Of a stretch of DNA of 64,000 nt, positions 44,145 to 53,366 are shown one piece after another (positions within the stretch are counted from its first letter, which is position 1; every line of letters starts with the position of its first letter). Where the stretch lies: the NCBI RefSeq assembly GCF_003025615.1, contig NZ_PYMJ01000016.1:51617-115616 (forward strand), written 5' to 3'. The notes below the pieces were generated by a model that was not told where the DNA came from, made no database searches, and saw nothing but the letters and a program-made list of their open reading frames with translations. Source of the DNA: Photobacterium frigidiphilum (lineage in GTDB: Bacteria > Pseudomonadota > Gammaproteobacteria > Enterobacterales > Vibrionaceae). The position numbers and the translations under genes are program-made.

Positions 44145-45131
44145 TTACCACTGTGGCATTAGTTGCAGCGGCGGTTCATTTAATGTCGCGAGTTGCTCTT
44201 TAAATGATAGCACTTGTCCTTCCCAGTATTTTGCATCAGCAAACCATGGGAATGCACGGGGAAATGCAGGGTCTTGCCAGCGTTTTGCCAACCAAGCCAT
44301 GTAGTGAACCATTCTAAGACCGCGTAAAGGTTCAATAAGTTGCAATTCTTTTGGATTGAAATCAGAAAATTCAGTGTAAGCTTCTAACAAGGTATCAAGT
44401 TGTGCGAGTTGCTCATTACGATCACCATTTAATAGCATCCATAAATCTTGGACTGCAGGACCATTACGCGCATCATCGAGATCGACGAATAAAGGGCCAT
44501 CGCGCCATAAAATATTACCTGGGTGACAATCGCCATGTAAGCGAATGGATTGCCAATCAGAGTGCCAACGTTGGTCTAGCTCTTTAATGAGTAGATCGAG
44601 ATCTGAGAAAAAAGTTTTTTTGAGGTAGTCAGGAATAAAATCGGCATTTTCTAAAATTTTACGTGGTTGATAAAGGTATTCATCAAGGCTCATTGTGGAA
44701 CGATGAACAAAGTTTTTACTTTTACCTATGTTATGGATACGGCCTAGATAGCGACCCACCCACTCAAGTTGATCAATATTATCAACTTCATACTGACGAC
44801 CCCCCATACTTGGAAATAAGGTAAAACGATGACCTTTAAAATGCGTTAAAGTCTCACCCGAAAATACGATAGGTGCCGCAACTGGAATTTCTTGATCTGC
44901 TAACTCGAGTGTAAAATCATGTTCTTCTTGAATCTGCTCGTTAGTCCAACGTTGTGGACGATAGAACTTTGCCACGTAGCGGGCGCCATCATCAGCTTTA
45001 AACTGATAAACCCTATTCTCATAACTGTTTAGCGCCAGTAATCCTGATTCGGCATACACACCCACACTGTCGAGCGCATCGAGTAATAAATCAGGTGTGA
45101 GGTCAGAAAAACTAAAGCTTTGTTGAGTCAT
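44145..45131 (-). CDS. srkA: Stress response kinase SrkA (YihE)
   Basis: A Ser/Thr kinase of the APH/choline-kinase fold that in E. coli counters the MazF-linked death pathway and acts in the Cpx response. From ATG 45131 it has 328 residues, the same as E. coli; an in-frame TTG at 45152 is less likely. Kinase motifs seen: YVAKFYRP (ATP-binding lysine), LHGDCHPGNILW (catalytic loop, near 200) and LFVDLDDARNGP (metal-binding). dsbA follows after 84 bases and may be co-transcribed. Confidence 0.93.
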   Translation of the reverse strand: MTQQSFSFSDLTPDLLLDALDSVGVYAESGLLALNSYENRVYQFKADDGARYVAKFYRPQRWTNEQIQEEHDFTLELADQEIPVAAPIVFSGETLTHFKGHRFTLFPSMGGRQYEVDNIDQLEWVGRYLGRIHNIGKSKNFVHRSTMSLDEYLYQPRKILENADFIPDYLKKTFFSDLDLLIKELDQRWHSDWQSIRLHGDCHPGNILWRDGPLFVDLDDARNGPAVQDLWMLLNGDRNEQLAQLDTLLEAYTEFSDFNPKELQLIEPLRGLRMVHYMAWLAKRWQDPAFPRAFPWFADAKYWEGQVLSFKEQLATLNEPPLQLMPQW

Positions 45132-45181
45132 TGCGGCAACATCCAGAACCAAATTAGTGATGTATCTTATACCATCATAAT

Positions 45182-45208
45182 AAAAAAGGGCCCTGTTCTG
45201 GCCCTTTT
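45182..45208 (-). terminator. Terminator after ccoG
   Basis: Stem AAAAGGGCC / GGCCCTTTT with a seven-base loop and a U-tract on the minus strand, 25 bases after the ccoG stop; separates ccoG from srkA. Confidence 0.85.
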
Positions 45209-45232
45209 ATTGATATTACTGATTAAGTGAGA

Positions 45233-46663
45233 CTAGCGGAGTTCACCAATAAAACGACTTTCAGTGTGCAATGTCGTTTCATTATCGCCTACACCTTTAT
45301 GTAAAATAAAAGTGATATCGACAATTGGCGCTTTCATAACATATGGGTCAACGCCTAAGCTGATTGGCAAGGTATAGATTTCACCCGCAGAAACGTTTAC
45401 GGTTTGAGCGCCATACCATTCAATGTCTTCTAGCCCTTCGACAGATAGTGAATAGGTGGTGTCTTGCTGGGTTTTATTCAGGATCTTCAAGGTGTAAGTA
45501 TTTTCAACCAATCCTTCATTATTGATTCTAAATAGCTGGCTTCTATCACGGAGCACATCCAGCCCCATGGGTTGGACCGAGGCGATTAAATAGAAAAATA
45601 ATCCGCCCATCACCAACATGACTGCGCCATAGCCGATTAATTTAGGACGCATTACATGGGTTTTATGTCCTTCTAGCTTGTGTTCAGTGGTATAGCTGAT
45701 CAGCCCTTTTTCATACCCCATACGATCCATGGTTTTGTCACATGCATCGACACAAGCACCACAGTTAATACATTCATATTGCAGCCCATCACGAATATCA
45801 ATGCCCGTTGGGCAAACCTGAACGCATAAATCGCAGTCAATACAGTCGCCTAAGCCTAGTTCTTTTGGATCTTTCTTGCGAGAACGAGGGCCACGGGCTT
45901 CGCCTCGTTCCTCGTTGTAACCGACAATATAGGTATCTTTATCAAACATGGCGGATTGGAATCGTGCATACGGACACATGTGAATACAAACAATCGATCG
46001 CATCCAGCCTGCGTTGGCATAGGTACATACTGCAAAGAACAGTACCCAAAAACCCGCCCAGAAGCTGACATTAAACGTGAAAAAATCGACCACTAAATCT
46101 TTAACGGGGACAAAGTAACCGACAAATGTAAGCCCTGTTGCGAGTGCCACTGCCCACCATGCGATGTGCTTGAGGATTTTTCTACCCAGTAGCTTTTTGG
46201 TTAGCTTGAGTGAATCTTGCTTACGGCGCTTATTGGCCGAGCCTTCTAGTTTTTCTTCGAACCAGATATAGATAAAGGTCCAGACTGTTTGCGGACAGAA
46301 ATACCCACACCAAACACGCCCTAAAAAGGTGGTAACAAAAAAGAGTGCGAACGCGGCAATCATGAAAAACGATGCCAGAATGGTGAGATCTTGTGGCCAC
46401 AATGTCGTGCCAAAGAAGTTAAATTGCTGCTGACCGATATCTAACAATATTGCTTGTCGATCACCATAAGGAATCCAAGGTACGCCCATAAAGAGCACCA
46501 TTAATAGCCACCCCATCCGCTGGCGAAGTTGTTGATAAACCCCTTTTACGGCACGGACATAGATTTGGTTGCTTGGATTAAAACGATCTGATGTGCCTTT
46601 ATGTGTTTTGGGGTTAAATTGTTGAGGGGTGATATCCTTTATTTTGATTTTCTCTTGGCTCAT
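45233..46663 (-). CDS. ccoG: Cytochrome c oxidase accessory protein CcoG
   Basis: Membrane-bound polyferredoxin (RdxA/FixG family) needed for copper delivery and assembly of cbb3-type cytochrome oxidase. The 476-residue protein has several membrane segments, the NapH-like motif VWCGYFCPQTVW, and two ferredoxin-type cluster motifs (CIDCDLCVQVCP and CINCGACVDACD), with a C-terminal immunoglobulin-like domain. The usual ccoNOPQ partners are not in this window. Upstream, 251 bases lack a gene; I could not identify a convincing FNR site. Confidence 0.94.
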   Translation of the reverse strand: MSQEKIKIKDITPQQFNPKTHKGTSDRFNPSNQIYVRAVKGVYQQLRQRMGWLLMVLFMGVPWIPYGDRQAILLDIGQQQFNFFGTTLWPQDLTILASFFMIAAFALFFVTTFLGRVWCGYFCPQTVWTFIYIWFEEKLEGSANKRRKQDSLKLTKKLLGRKILKHIAWWAVALATGLTFVGYFVPVKDLVVDFFTFNVSFWAGFWVLFFAVCTYANAGWMRSIVCIHMCPYARFQSAMFDKDTYIVGYNEERGEARGPRSRKKDPKELGLGDCIDCDLCVQVCPTGIDIRDGLQYECINCGACVDACDKTMDRMGYEKGLISYTTEHKLEGHKTHVMRPKLIGYGAVMLVMGGLFFYLIASVQPMGLDVLRDRSQLFRINNEGLVENTYTLKILNKTQQDTTYSLSVEGLEDIEWYGAQTVNVSAGEIYTLPISLGVDPYVMKAPIVDITFILHKGVGDNETTLHTESRFIGELR

Positions 46664-46914
46664 GACATTACTTTCCTTGGATTTCCTTGCACTGACACAG
46701 CAAAAGGATCGGTTCAGATACGTTGCCTGACCGTTAAATGTAAATAATTACCGATAGATGTTATCAGTTGATTATATAACAGTCATTTTTCTGATTACTC
46801 TAACAAGGTCATAGTTTCAGCAATAGGTGCAGATGACAGTCCAAAAGGGTGTAACAGATGAGGAATTAAAATAGGCTGATCTGATGTTCAGCCATGTTTT
46901 ATGGGAGTCAGTGC

Positions 46915-47181
46915 TTATTTGATAATGCCACGTGCACGAAGAATGGCGGTTTTGAAGTCATTTTCACAATCTTTAGCGATGCCTGGGATCATGGCATTTT
47001 CGTCGCTATTACGCATTTTTAGATGGTAAATCAGGATATCGTCGGTTAAGTCTTCTAATTTACCGTCATACTTTGCTTCTTCTGCTAGTTTCAGTAGATA
47101 TTGAACCAAATTTAGCTCTGAATTTTTTTTCCATTCAGGGTGGATTAACTCGATAAGCTCGTTTACACGATGCGTTTTCAT
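46915..47181 (-). CDS. yihD: YihD family protein (DUF1040)
   Basis: A small conserved protein of unknown function. From ATG 47181, six bases after GGAG, it has 88 residues (E. coli YihD has 89). Conserved stretches are [31 protein letters not shown] and the end [13 protein letters not shown]. It belongs to the conserved yihD-srkA-dsbA neighbourhood, with ccoG between it and srkA here. Confidence 0.9.
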   Translation of the reverse strand: MKTHRVNELIELIHPEWKKNSELNLVQYLLKLAEEAKYDGKLEDLTDDILIYHLKMRNSDENAMIPGIAKDCENDFKTAILRARGIIK

Positions 47182-47329
47182 TACTTTCTCCAAATTAAGG
47201 CTGAGCGAATATTGTCATAATTTTATTATGGATTAATTATATCAAATAATGCGTTGATTCAAACTGGAGATAATGACGGAATAGGCTTATTGGGAATGGA
47301 TGTGAAAAAGAGATTCGATTAGATAAACA

Positions 47330-47356
47330 AAAGGCAGTGAAATGATCACTGCCTTT
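47330..47356 (-). terminator. Hairpin/terminator after the small minus-strand gene
   Basis: Perfect 11-bp stem AAAGGCAGTGA / TCACTGCCTTT with a five-base loop, 18 bases after the stop at 47375. The U-tract on the minus strand is interrupted (TTTTGTTTA). Confidence 0.7.
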
Positions 47357-47374
47357 GAGTTACATCATGAATAC

Positions 47375-47560
47375 TTACGCAGCTTGTTCATCAGTAACCG
47401 GATTGGTTAAAACGGGCTGAGAGGTTGGCATTGCATGAATATCAGCGGTGCTTTGCGGTACATTTTTAGGTTTAAATGTCGGCGCATGAGCGGTACTGCG
47501 TAAACGTGATGGACTTCGAGGGGTACTTCTTACATACCTGACGGGAGATGCGGGTCGCAT
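47375..47560 (-). CDS. Small basic protein of unknown function
   Basis: I do not recognise this 61-residue frame. It is rich in Arg, Pro and Ser in its first half (MRPASPVRYVRSTPRSPSRL) and low-complexity overall, without membrane segments. Two facts favour a real gene: it ends 18 bases before a strong hairpin, and its ATG lies three bases after the stop of another minus-strand frame, with GGTGA upstream. Composition alone cannot establish that it is translated. Confidence 0.5.
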   Translation of the reverse strand: MRPASPVRYVRSTPRSPSRLRSTAHAPTFKPKNVPQSTADIHAMPTSQPVLTNPVTDEQAA

Positions 47561-47563
47561 GAT

Positions 47564-47794
47564 TCACCAATAGTCAGGCTCATCCGTGGCCAGAAAGAAT
47601 AAACAATCATTGAGCAGGGGGTGTCCCCATAGGCAAAGCCCATCCAGAACAAAATGACCGGGTTGTTTGGTATTATTTTCGGCGCTGAGAATAGCAGCAA
47701 GGTGTCGATAAGTCGAGCTATCTATCAACAGAAGATGATGGTAATTATGCTGATATTTGGCTGAAAATAGAGAATGCGTTGTTATGTGTAGCAA
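47564..47794 (-). CDS. Possible small gene upstream of the 61-residue gene
   Basis: An open frame of 76 residues from a TTG at 47794 (the frame is open back to 47917, overlapping the start of the regulator on the other strand). There is no ATG start and no clear ribosome-binding site. The C-terminal half (HFVLDGLCLWGHPLLNDCLF) looks protein-like rather than random, and coupling to the next frame is possible. No family recognised; the call is tentative. Confidence 0.3.
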   Translation of the reverse strand: MLHITTHSLFSAKYQHNYHHLLLIDSSTYRHLAAILSAENNTKQPGHFVLDGLCLWGHPLLNDCLFFLATDEPDYW

Positions 47795-47891
47795 CTGTGA
47801 AGATAAGCGGTTCCAGCACCGTGACTTTGTGATGTAATGCGCAATATAAAAATTGGCAACTATTATAAAAATAGCCGTAGAGGGAACATTG

Positions 47892-48563
47892 ATGGAACAG
47901 CAGAAAAGTGTACTCAATCGTAATTTGTCTTATAAGTTAGCAGAATCGATTGGTCGAAGTATTTTACAAGGGGAAAACGCCCCAGGTGATATTTTACCGG
48001 GTGAAATTGAACTTGGTGAAATGTATGGTGTGAGCCGTACTGCGGTACGTGAGGCGATTAAAATGCTTGCTGCGAAAGGCATGGTACATCCTCGCCCCCG
48101 TATTGGTACGCGTGTATTACCGAAGCGTAATTGGAATTACTTGGATCAGGACTTACTGGCGTGGTTAAGTTTTAGTGAGCATTCAGAGCTGGTTGCAGAA
48201 TTTCAGCAGGTTCGTATGACATTAGAGCCAGAAGCAGCGGCATTAACGGCATTAAATGCGAGTGATGCTGATCGTGAAGAGTTACAGTATTTAATGCAAG
48301 AAATGCATCTGCTAGGGGATGATTTTAATCAAGATAAATGGATTGAAATTGATACTCGTTTTCATCAGTTAATTTATTTTGCATCGGGTAATCATTTTAT
48401 AAGCCCATTTGGTAATTTGTTTAAAGCTGTATTTGAAAACTATTTCCGCATTATTACTCGTGAGCGCTTACTTAAGTTAGATATACATCAGCAAATTGTT
48501 GACGGTATCATCGCTCGCGATCCCGATCGCGCACGTCAAGCAACCGTCGACTTACTTAAGTAA
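47892..48563 (+). CDS. GntR/FadR-family transcriptional regulator
   Basis: A 223-residue regulator starting at ATG 47892 after AGAGGGAA. It has the N-terminal winged helix-turn-helix of the GntR family (GDILPGEIELGEMYGVSRTAVREAIKMLAAKGMV) split over residues 30-65, and a C-terminal all-helical FCD effector domain with the metal-binding-type histidines in TRFHQLIYFASGN and near the end. FCD regulators usually sense sugar acids or organic acids. No catabolic genes are adjacent, so the target is unknown. Confidence 0.88.
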   Translation: MEQQKSVLNRNLSYKLAESIGRSILQGENAPGDILPGEIELGEMYGVSRTAVREAIKMLAAKGMVHPRPRIGTRVLPKRNWNYLDQDLLAWLSFSEHSELVAEFQQVRMTLEPEAAALTALNASDADREELQYLMQEMHLLGDDFNQDKWIEIDTRFHQLIYFASGNHFISPFGNLFKAVFENYFRIITRERLLKLDIHQQIVDGIIARDPDRARQATVDLLK

Positions 48564-48597
48564 TCAATAACCTTGTTGGTATCAGTTGCCTCAAAAA

Positions 48598-48691
48598 TGA
48601 CAATGAATTTTTAAAGAACTTGCGGTTTTGTTCCTACCTTTGCAAGATAAACAAACTGATTTCATATGATTCTTTAACCGTTTCATTGTCA
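48598..48691. repeat. Spaced inverted repeat upstream of the Spo0M-like gene
   Basis: TGACAATGAA (48598-48607) and TTCATTGTCA (48682-48691) are perfect 10-bp complements separated by 74 bases, filling the gap between the GntR-type regulator and the Spo0M-like gene. Confidence 0.4.
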
Positions 48692-48708
48692 CTTTAACAG
48701 GAGTTCAC

Positions 48709-49497
48709 ATGTCTTTCTTTCGTAAGAGTTTTGCAAGTTTAGGGATTGGTGCTGCAAAAGTTGATACTGTTTTAAAGCATGATGTATTGATTCCTGGTGA
48801 AAACTTACCCGTGGTGATCCATGTTCAGGGGGGGGCAACCGAGCAGCAAATAGATAATATCAACGTACAACTATGTTGCCGTTATATTGATGAAGTGCCT
48901 GTCAGTCGTGGTGATAGTGAACATCGTAAAGAAAAAAGACCGCAAACCTGTGTTTTAGCGACATGGTCGTTGCCAGAATCATTTGTCATTGGTGTTAACG
49001 AAGCGCGTGAATTTGACGTTAATTTGGAGTTGCCATTCAATACCCCTGTGACAATTGGGGATGCGAAAGTGTGGCTAGAGACTTACCTTGATATACCTTT
49101 AGCACGCGATCCTAAAGATACCGATACGCTGACTGTGCGTCCTGAACCATTGATGGATGGTGTTTTTACCGCATTAGAAAACGCAGGGTTACGTATTCTT
49201 CAAGTGGAATGTGAAGCTGCTTCTGGGTTTGATTTACCGTTTGTACAAGAATTTGAATTTGTACCCGTATCAGGGCCATATCATGGTCTTTGGCGTGAGC
49301 TTGAAGTTGTCGCTTATCGAGATAGTGATGGGTTGCAACTATGGTTTGAACTCGATCGGCGCTTAAAGGGGGTTTCAGGGATGTTATCGGGGTTTTTAGG
49401 TCGGGGTGAGTTGAAGCGTCATTGCCATATTTCAGCGCAATGCACACCGACTGAAGCTGGCCAGCAAGTACTCGATTACCTCGATCAAACAACCTAA
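48709..49497 (+). CDS. Spo0M-like (SpoOM family) protein
   Basis: A 262-residue protein of the sporulation-control Spo0M family, named from Bacillus but common in non-sporulating bacteria. The N-terminus (SFFRKSFASLGIGAAKVDTVL) and the arrestin-like beta-sandwich stretch FVIGVNEAREFDVNLELPFNTPV are typical. No signal peptide or membrane segment is seen. Role in this organism unknown; an association with stress or envelope functions is speculation. It has its own AACAGGAG ribosome-binding site. Confidence 0.85.
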   Translation: MSFFRKSFASLGIGAAKVDTVLKHDVLIPGENLPVVIHVQGGATEQQIDNINVQLCCRYIDEVPVSRGDSEHRKEKRPQTCVLATWSLPESFVIGVNEAREFDVNLELPFNTPVTIGDAKVWLETYLDIPLARDPKDTDTLTVRPEPLMDGVFTALENAGLRILQVECEAASGFDLPFVQEFEFVPVSGPYHGLWRELEVVAYRDSDGLQLWFELDRRLKGVSGMLSGFLGRGELKRHCHISAQCTPTEAGQQVLDYLDQTT

Positions 49498-49634
49498 TAT
49501 TGGGTTGGCCCTTCTCGTAAATAGAAGTGGCGGATGTGTTGATATTTATGAGTATAAAAATTCAGCTTACACGTGTACCCTGAAATATGTCATACTGCTT
49601 TTCTATTGAGCATTAACGCTATCGGGAGCTGAGA

Positions 49635-50294
49635 ATGGTAAAGAGTGTTGCGCTGAAGCAAGGTTATTCGGTGGCAGAAGAAATTGCGAATAGTGTTAGC
49701 CATGGTTTAGGTTTAATTTTCGGTATTGTAGGTTTGGTACTGTTATTGAATCAGGGCAACGCAGCAAATGCTGGTTTTATGAGTATGGCGAGCTTGAGTA
49801 TTTATGGTAGTAGTATCATTTTACTGTACCTTGCTTCAACGCTTTATCATGCGATCCCTTATGAACGTGCTAAGCGGGCTTTAAAAACGTTTGATCATAG
49901 CGCTATCTTTTTATTAATTGCTGGCACTTATACTCCTTTTTTATTGATCTCTTTACGTACCCCATTGGCTATTACCTTAATGTCTGTCATATGGGGACTT
50001 GCCATTATCGGCATTGCTCTCAAAATTATCTTTGTGTACCGGTTTAAGCGCTTATCTTTGATTACTTATCTGACTATGGGTTGGTTATCTGTGATTGTGA
50101 TCTATCAGTTAGCGATCTCAATTTCGACTGGTGGCTTAGTATTATTGGGTTTAGGCGGAGTTATTTATTCGTTAGGGGTGTTTTTTTACGTGAATAAACG
50201 CATTCCTTATAACCATGCGATTTGGCACATGTTTGTGTTAGGTGGAACGGTCTGCCATTTCTTTGCCATTTATTATTACGTTAAACCGATTTAA
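49635..50294 (+). CDS. trhA: TrhA/hemolysin III family membrane protein (YqfA)
   Basis: A 219-residue, seven-helix membrane protein of the PAQR/hemolysin III family, implicated in membrane-fluidity homeostasis in E. coli. Motifs: [13 protein letters not shown] near the N-terminus, [24 protein letters not shown] and the C-terminal [16 protein letters not shown], which together hold the conserved metal-binding histidines. It is transcribed alone, toward the trkH terminator. Confidence 0.9.
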   Translation: MVKSVALKQGYSVAEEIANSVSHGLGLIFGIVGLVLLLNQGNAANAGFMSMASLSIYGSSIILLYLASTLYHAIPYERAKRALKTFDHSAIFLLIAGTYTPFLLISLRTPLAITLMSVIWGLAIIGIALKIIFVYRFKRLSLITYLTMGWLSVIVIYQLAISISTGGLVLLGLGGVIYSLGVFFYVNKRIPYNHAIWHMFVLGGTVCHFFAIYYYVKPI

Positions 50295-50386
50295 TGACTC
50301 CAAGTAGCCTTAGCCCCTTCTTATTCTCGCTGAAATAAGCACCTTGAGTTAAGTTATTAGGCATATACGCTTTGGTACAGATAGAA

Positions 50387-50414
50387 AAAAAGAGAGCATA
50401 TATGCTCTCTTTTT
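50387..50414. terminator. Bidirectional terminator between trhA and trkH
   Basis: A perfect 28-bp palindrome made of AAAAAGAGAGCATA and TATGCTCTCTTTTT, with A/T-runs at both ends; suits both converging genes. Confidence 0.85.
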
Positions 50415-50430
50415 CATTGGTAACAGTATG

Positions 50431-51876
50431 TTAGTCGCGCCAAAACGCAGGAAAAAAGACCACGAGTACAGTGAGTATTTCCAAGCGACCCATTAACATC
50501 CCAATACTTAATGTCCATTTAGCCATATCAGGTAAGCTGGCAAAGTTACCGGTTGGGCCAATAATATTTCCCATTCCAGGGCCTACATTGGCAACGGCGG
50601 TAACTGCACCTGTAATACTAGTGACAGGATCTAAGCCAAGTATGCCTAATATCGCGGCAATAACCACAATGGTCAGAATAAAAGTCAGCGCAAAAGCCAC
50701 AACCGAGCGCACGATGCCATCAGTGACTGGGCGACCGTTATAGCGTTGGATAAAGACACCTGAAGGATGAACCAGCTGCATCATCTGTTTGCGTAACAAG
50801 GCAAAAGCGACTTGAAAACGGAAGATTTTAATCCCCCCCGATGTCGATCCCGAGCACCCACCCACCAACATAATGAAAGCAAAAATAATGCTGGGTAACG
50901 GCCCCCACGAAGTAAAGTCATCAAGACCAAACCCTGTTGTCGTCACCACAGAAATGATATTAAACAGAGACACACGCAACGCATCAAGAAAGTCGTAGTC
51001 CAGCTTCCACGTTAACCAAAGTGCGACAATGAACCCTGCTGATAGTACTAATAAAGTGAAGCCTCTTACTTGGGCATCTGCAAATAGAGCTCCTGGGCTT
51101 CTTTTACGCAGTGCTTGTACAAATAAGAGAAATGGCAAACCACCCGCGAACATAAAGAAGGTTGCGACCCAATGTGTGCTGTGGGAGAAGTTATTCATTG
51201 AGCCATCAGAGGTTGAATAGCCACCTGTTGATAAGGTGGTAAAAGCATGGTTTATTGCATCAAACGTATTCATGCCTGTCATTACAAAACCTATGATGCA
51301 CAATAAAGTTAAGGTTATGTAAACATTGACTATATTCTTAGCAACACTTTTGGTTCTCGGTGAACTCTTTTCTGACCAATCTGACGATTCGGTTTGGAAC
51401 AGTCGCATCCCACCGACGTTTAACATGGGTAGAATGGCGACGCCCATTACAATAAATCCAATACCACCTAGCCATTGTAACGTTGAACGCCAAAGCAGAA
51501 TGCTGGGTGCCATATCATCTAACCCACTGAGCACCGTTGAGCCCGTTGTCGTAATGCCCGACATGGTTTCGAAGTAGGCATCGGTAAAGCTGATGTGGTT
51601 GATGAAGACAAAAGGCAGTGCCGCAAAGGCGCTGGAAATTGTCCACACTAAGGTTGTGATCAGGAACATCTCCCTGACCCCTAGCTTAAATTCTTTGGTT
51701 TTACCAAATGTTAGACATAGAAAAGCCACGGTATGAGTAATAATAACCGCGGTGGCGAAATCGATGAACCCACCAGTACCTGTAAAAAAGGCAACCAGAG
51801 TTGGGATGTACATGAAAAGGGCGATTTTAGATAAAACCAACCCGATCACGAACATTATGGGACGGAAATTAACCAT
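50431..51876 (-). CDS. trkH: Potassium uptake channel TrkH
   Basis: Pore-forming subunit of the Trk potassium uptake system. The 481-residue protein has repeated membrane-pore-membrane units with filter-like segments such as TMSGITTTGSTV, LSTGGYSTSD, VTTTGFGLDD and GNVGPG-type AVANVGPGMGN. It starts three bases after trkA, whose product gates it, in one operon. Confidence 0.96.
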   Translation of the reverse strand: MVNFRPIMFVIGLVLSKIALFMYIPTLVAFFTGTGGFIDFATAVIITHTVAFLCLTFGKTKEFKLGVREMFLITTLVWTISSAFAALPFVFINHISFTDAYFETMSGITTTGSTVLSGLDDMAPSILLWRSTLQWLGGIGFIVMGVAILPMLNVGGMRLFQTESSDWSEKSSPRTKSVAKNIVNVYITLTLLCIIGFVMTGMNTFDAINHAFTTLSTGGYSTSDGSMNNFSHSTHWVATFFMFAGGLPFLLFVQALRKRSPGALFADAQVRGFTLLVLSAGFIVALWLTWKLDYDFLDALRVSLFNIISVVTTTGFGLDDFTSWGPLPSIIFAFIMLVGGCSGSTSGGIKIFRFQVAFALLRKQMMQLVHPSGVFIQRYNGRPVTDGIVRSVVAFALTFILTIVVIAAILGILGLDPVTSITGAVTAVANVGPGMGNIIGPTGNFASLPDMAKWTLSIGMLMGRLEILTVLVVFFPAFWRD

Positions 51877-51879
51877 AAG

Positions 51880-53256
51880 TTATAGGAAAAATGGACTAGG
51901 TTGGAAGAGACGCTCAACATCAGGGATGTATTTTTTGTCGACGAGGAACATAACAACATGATCATCTTGTTCAATCATGGTTCGGTCGTGAGCAATTAAG
52001 ACTTCATTACCACGGACGATCGCACCAATGGTTGTGCCTGGTGGTAACTTAATTTCACCAATGGATCGACCAACTACTTTTGAGGTGCTTGAATCACCAT
52101 GAGCAATCGCCTCAATCGCTTCAGCGGCTCCGCGACGTAATGACGATACATTTACAATATCGGCTTTTCGCACGTGGGTTAATAATGCTGAAATCGTCGC
52201 TTGCTGTGGCGATATTGCAATATCAATCGCCCCACCCTGCACTAAATCGACATAAGCCCCGCGCTGAATAAGCACCATGACTTTTTTGGCACCCATGCGT
52301 TTAGCAAGCATGGCAGACATGATGTTTGCTTCATCATCGTTAGTCACCGCAATAAACACATCAATTTGTTCGATGTGCTCTTCACTTAATAACTCTTGAT
52401 CGGATGCATCACCACAGAAAACGATGGTGTTTTCGAGCATTTCAGACAGGCTTTCAGCGCGCTCAGGATTACGTTCAATGAGCTTAACACTATAAGCCTG
52501 TTCTAATCGACGGGCGAGACCTGCACCAATATTACCGCCACCGACGATCATTAAACGCTTATAAGGTTTTTCTAGACGTTGAAGTTCACTCATCACCGAG
52601 CGAATGTGATTGCTGGCTGCAACGAAGAATACTTCATCATCGGCTTCAATAATGGTGGTGCCTTGAGGACGAATCGGTTTGCCTTGGCGAAAGATAGCCG
52701 CAACACGGGTATCTATATGTGGCATGTGCTCACGTAATGCTGATAATGCATTACCGACTAATGGCCCACCGTAATACGCTTTAACGGCAACTAAACCGAC
52801 TTTATCTTCGGCAAAACTGACAACCTGCAGTGCGCCAGGGTATTCAATTAAGCGTTCGATATACCCTGTTACCAGCTCCTCTGGGGCAATCAAGTGATCG
52901 ACAGGAACAGCATCTGATTGGAATAAAGAATCTTTTTCTTTAAGGTATTCCGGAGAGCGGATACGAGCGACGCGGTTAGGGGTATTAAATAAAGAAAATG
53001 CAATTTGACAGGCAATCATATTGGTTTCGTCAGAATTGGTGACCGAAACTAACATATCAGCATCCTGAGCCCCAGCTTCACGTAGAGTACGTGGATGGCT
53101 CGCAAAACCCTGTACAACCCGAAGGTCGTATTTATCTTGCAGTTCTCGCAGACGTTCTGGGTCTTTATCAACAATCGTTATGTCGTTGTTTTCACCAACA
53201 AGGTTCTCTGCCAGTGTGCCACCGACCTGACCTGCGCCGAGAATGATGATTTTCAT
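51880..53256 (-). CDS. trkA: Trk potassium uptake regulator TrkA
   Basis: Peripheral NAD(H)-binding subunit that controls TrkH. The 458-residue protein has two RCK units, each with a Rossmann motif ([16 protein letters not shown] at residues 3-18 and [15 protein letters not shown] near 236), each followed by a TrkA-C domain. trkH follows with three bases between. A long hairpin lies upstream in the gap to rsmB. Confidence 0.96.
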   Translation of the reverse strand: MKIIILGAGQVGGTLAENLVGENNDITIVDKDPERLRELQDKYDLRVVQGFASHPRTLREAGAQDADMLVSVTNSDETNMIACQIAFSLFNTPNRVARIRSPEYLKEKDSLFQSDAVPVDHLIAPEELVTGYIERLIEYPGALQVVSFAEDKVGLVAVKAYYGGPLVGNALSALREHMPHIDTRVAAIFRQGKPIRPQGTTIIEADDEVFFVAASNHIRSVMSELQRLEKPYKRLMIVGGGNIGAGLARRLEQAYSVKLIERNPERAESLSEMLENTIVFCGDASDQELLSEEHIEQIDVFIAVTNDDEANIMSAMLAKRMGAKKVMVLIQRGAYVDLVQGGAIDIAISPQQATISALLTHVRKADIVNVSSLRRGAAEAIEAIAHGDSSTSKVVGRSIGEIKLPPGTTIGAIVRGNEVLIAHDRTMIEQDDHVVMFLVDKKYIPDVERLFQPSPFFL

Positions 53257-53297
53257 AGCATATGCCTGATTAAAGTATTCTGTGTAGGTTACTACGC

Positions 53298-53336
53298 TTC
53301 TAACTCAAGAGCATAATGATATGTCTTGAGTTAGAA
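53298..53336 (-). repeat. Long hairpin in the rsmB-trkA gap
   Basis: TTCTAACTCAAGA (53298-53310) and TCTTGAGTTAGAA (53324-53336) make a perfect 13-bp stem with a 13-base loop that itself has a CAT/ATG pairing. No T-run follows in the direction of transcription, so it is not a standard terminator. Confidence 0.65.
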
Positions 53337-53366
53337 CGATTTAGATTTTTTGGGTACGTTTTGGTG

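Noticed and set aside
46664..46914. FNR-type site upstream of ccoG (TTGATTATATAACAG)
   Set aside because: Only the left half matches TTGAT-N4-ATCAA; the right half does not, so the site is not supported.
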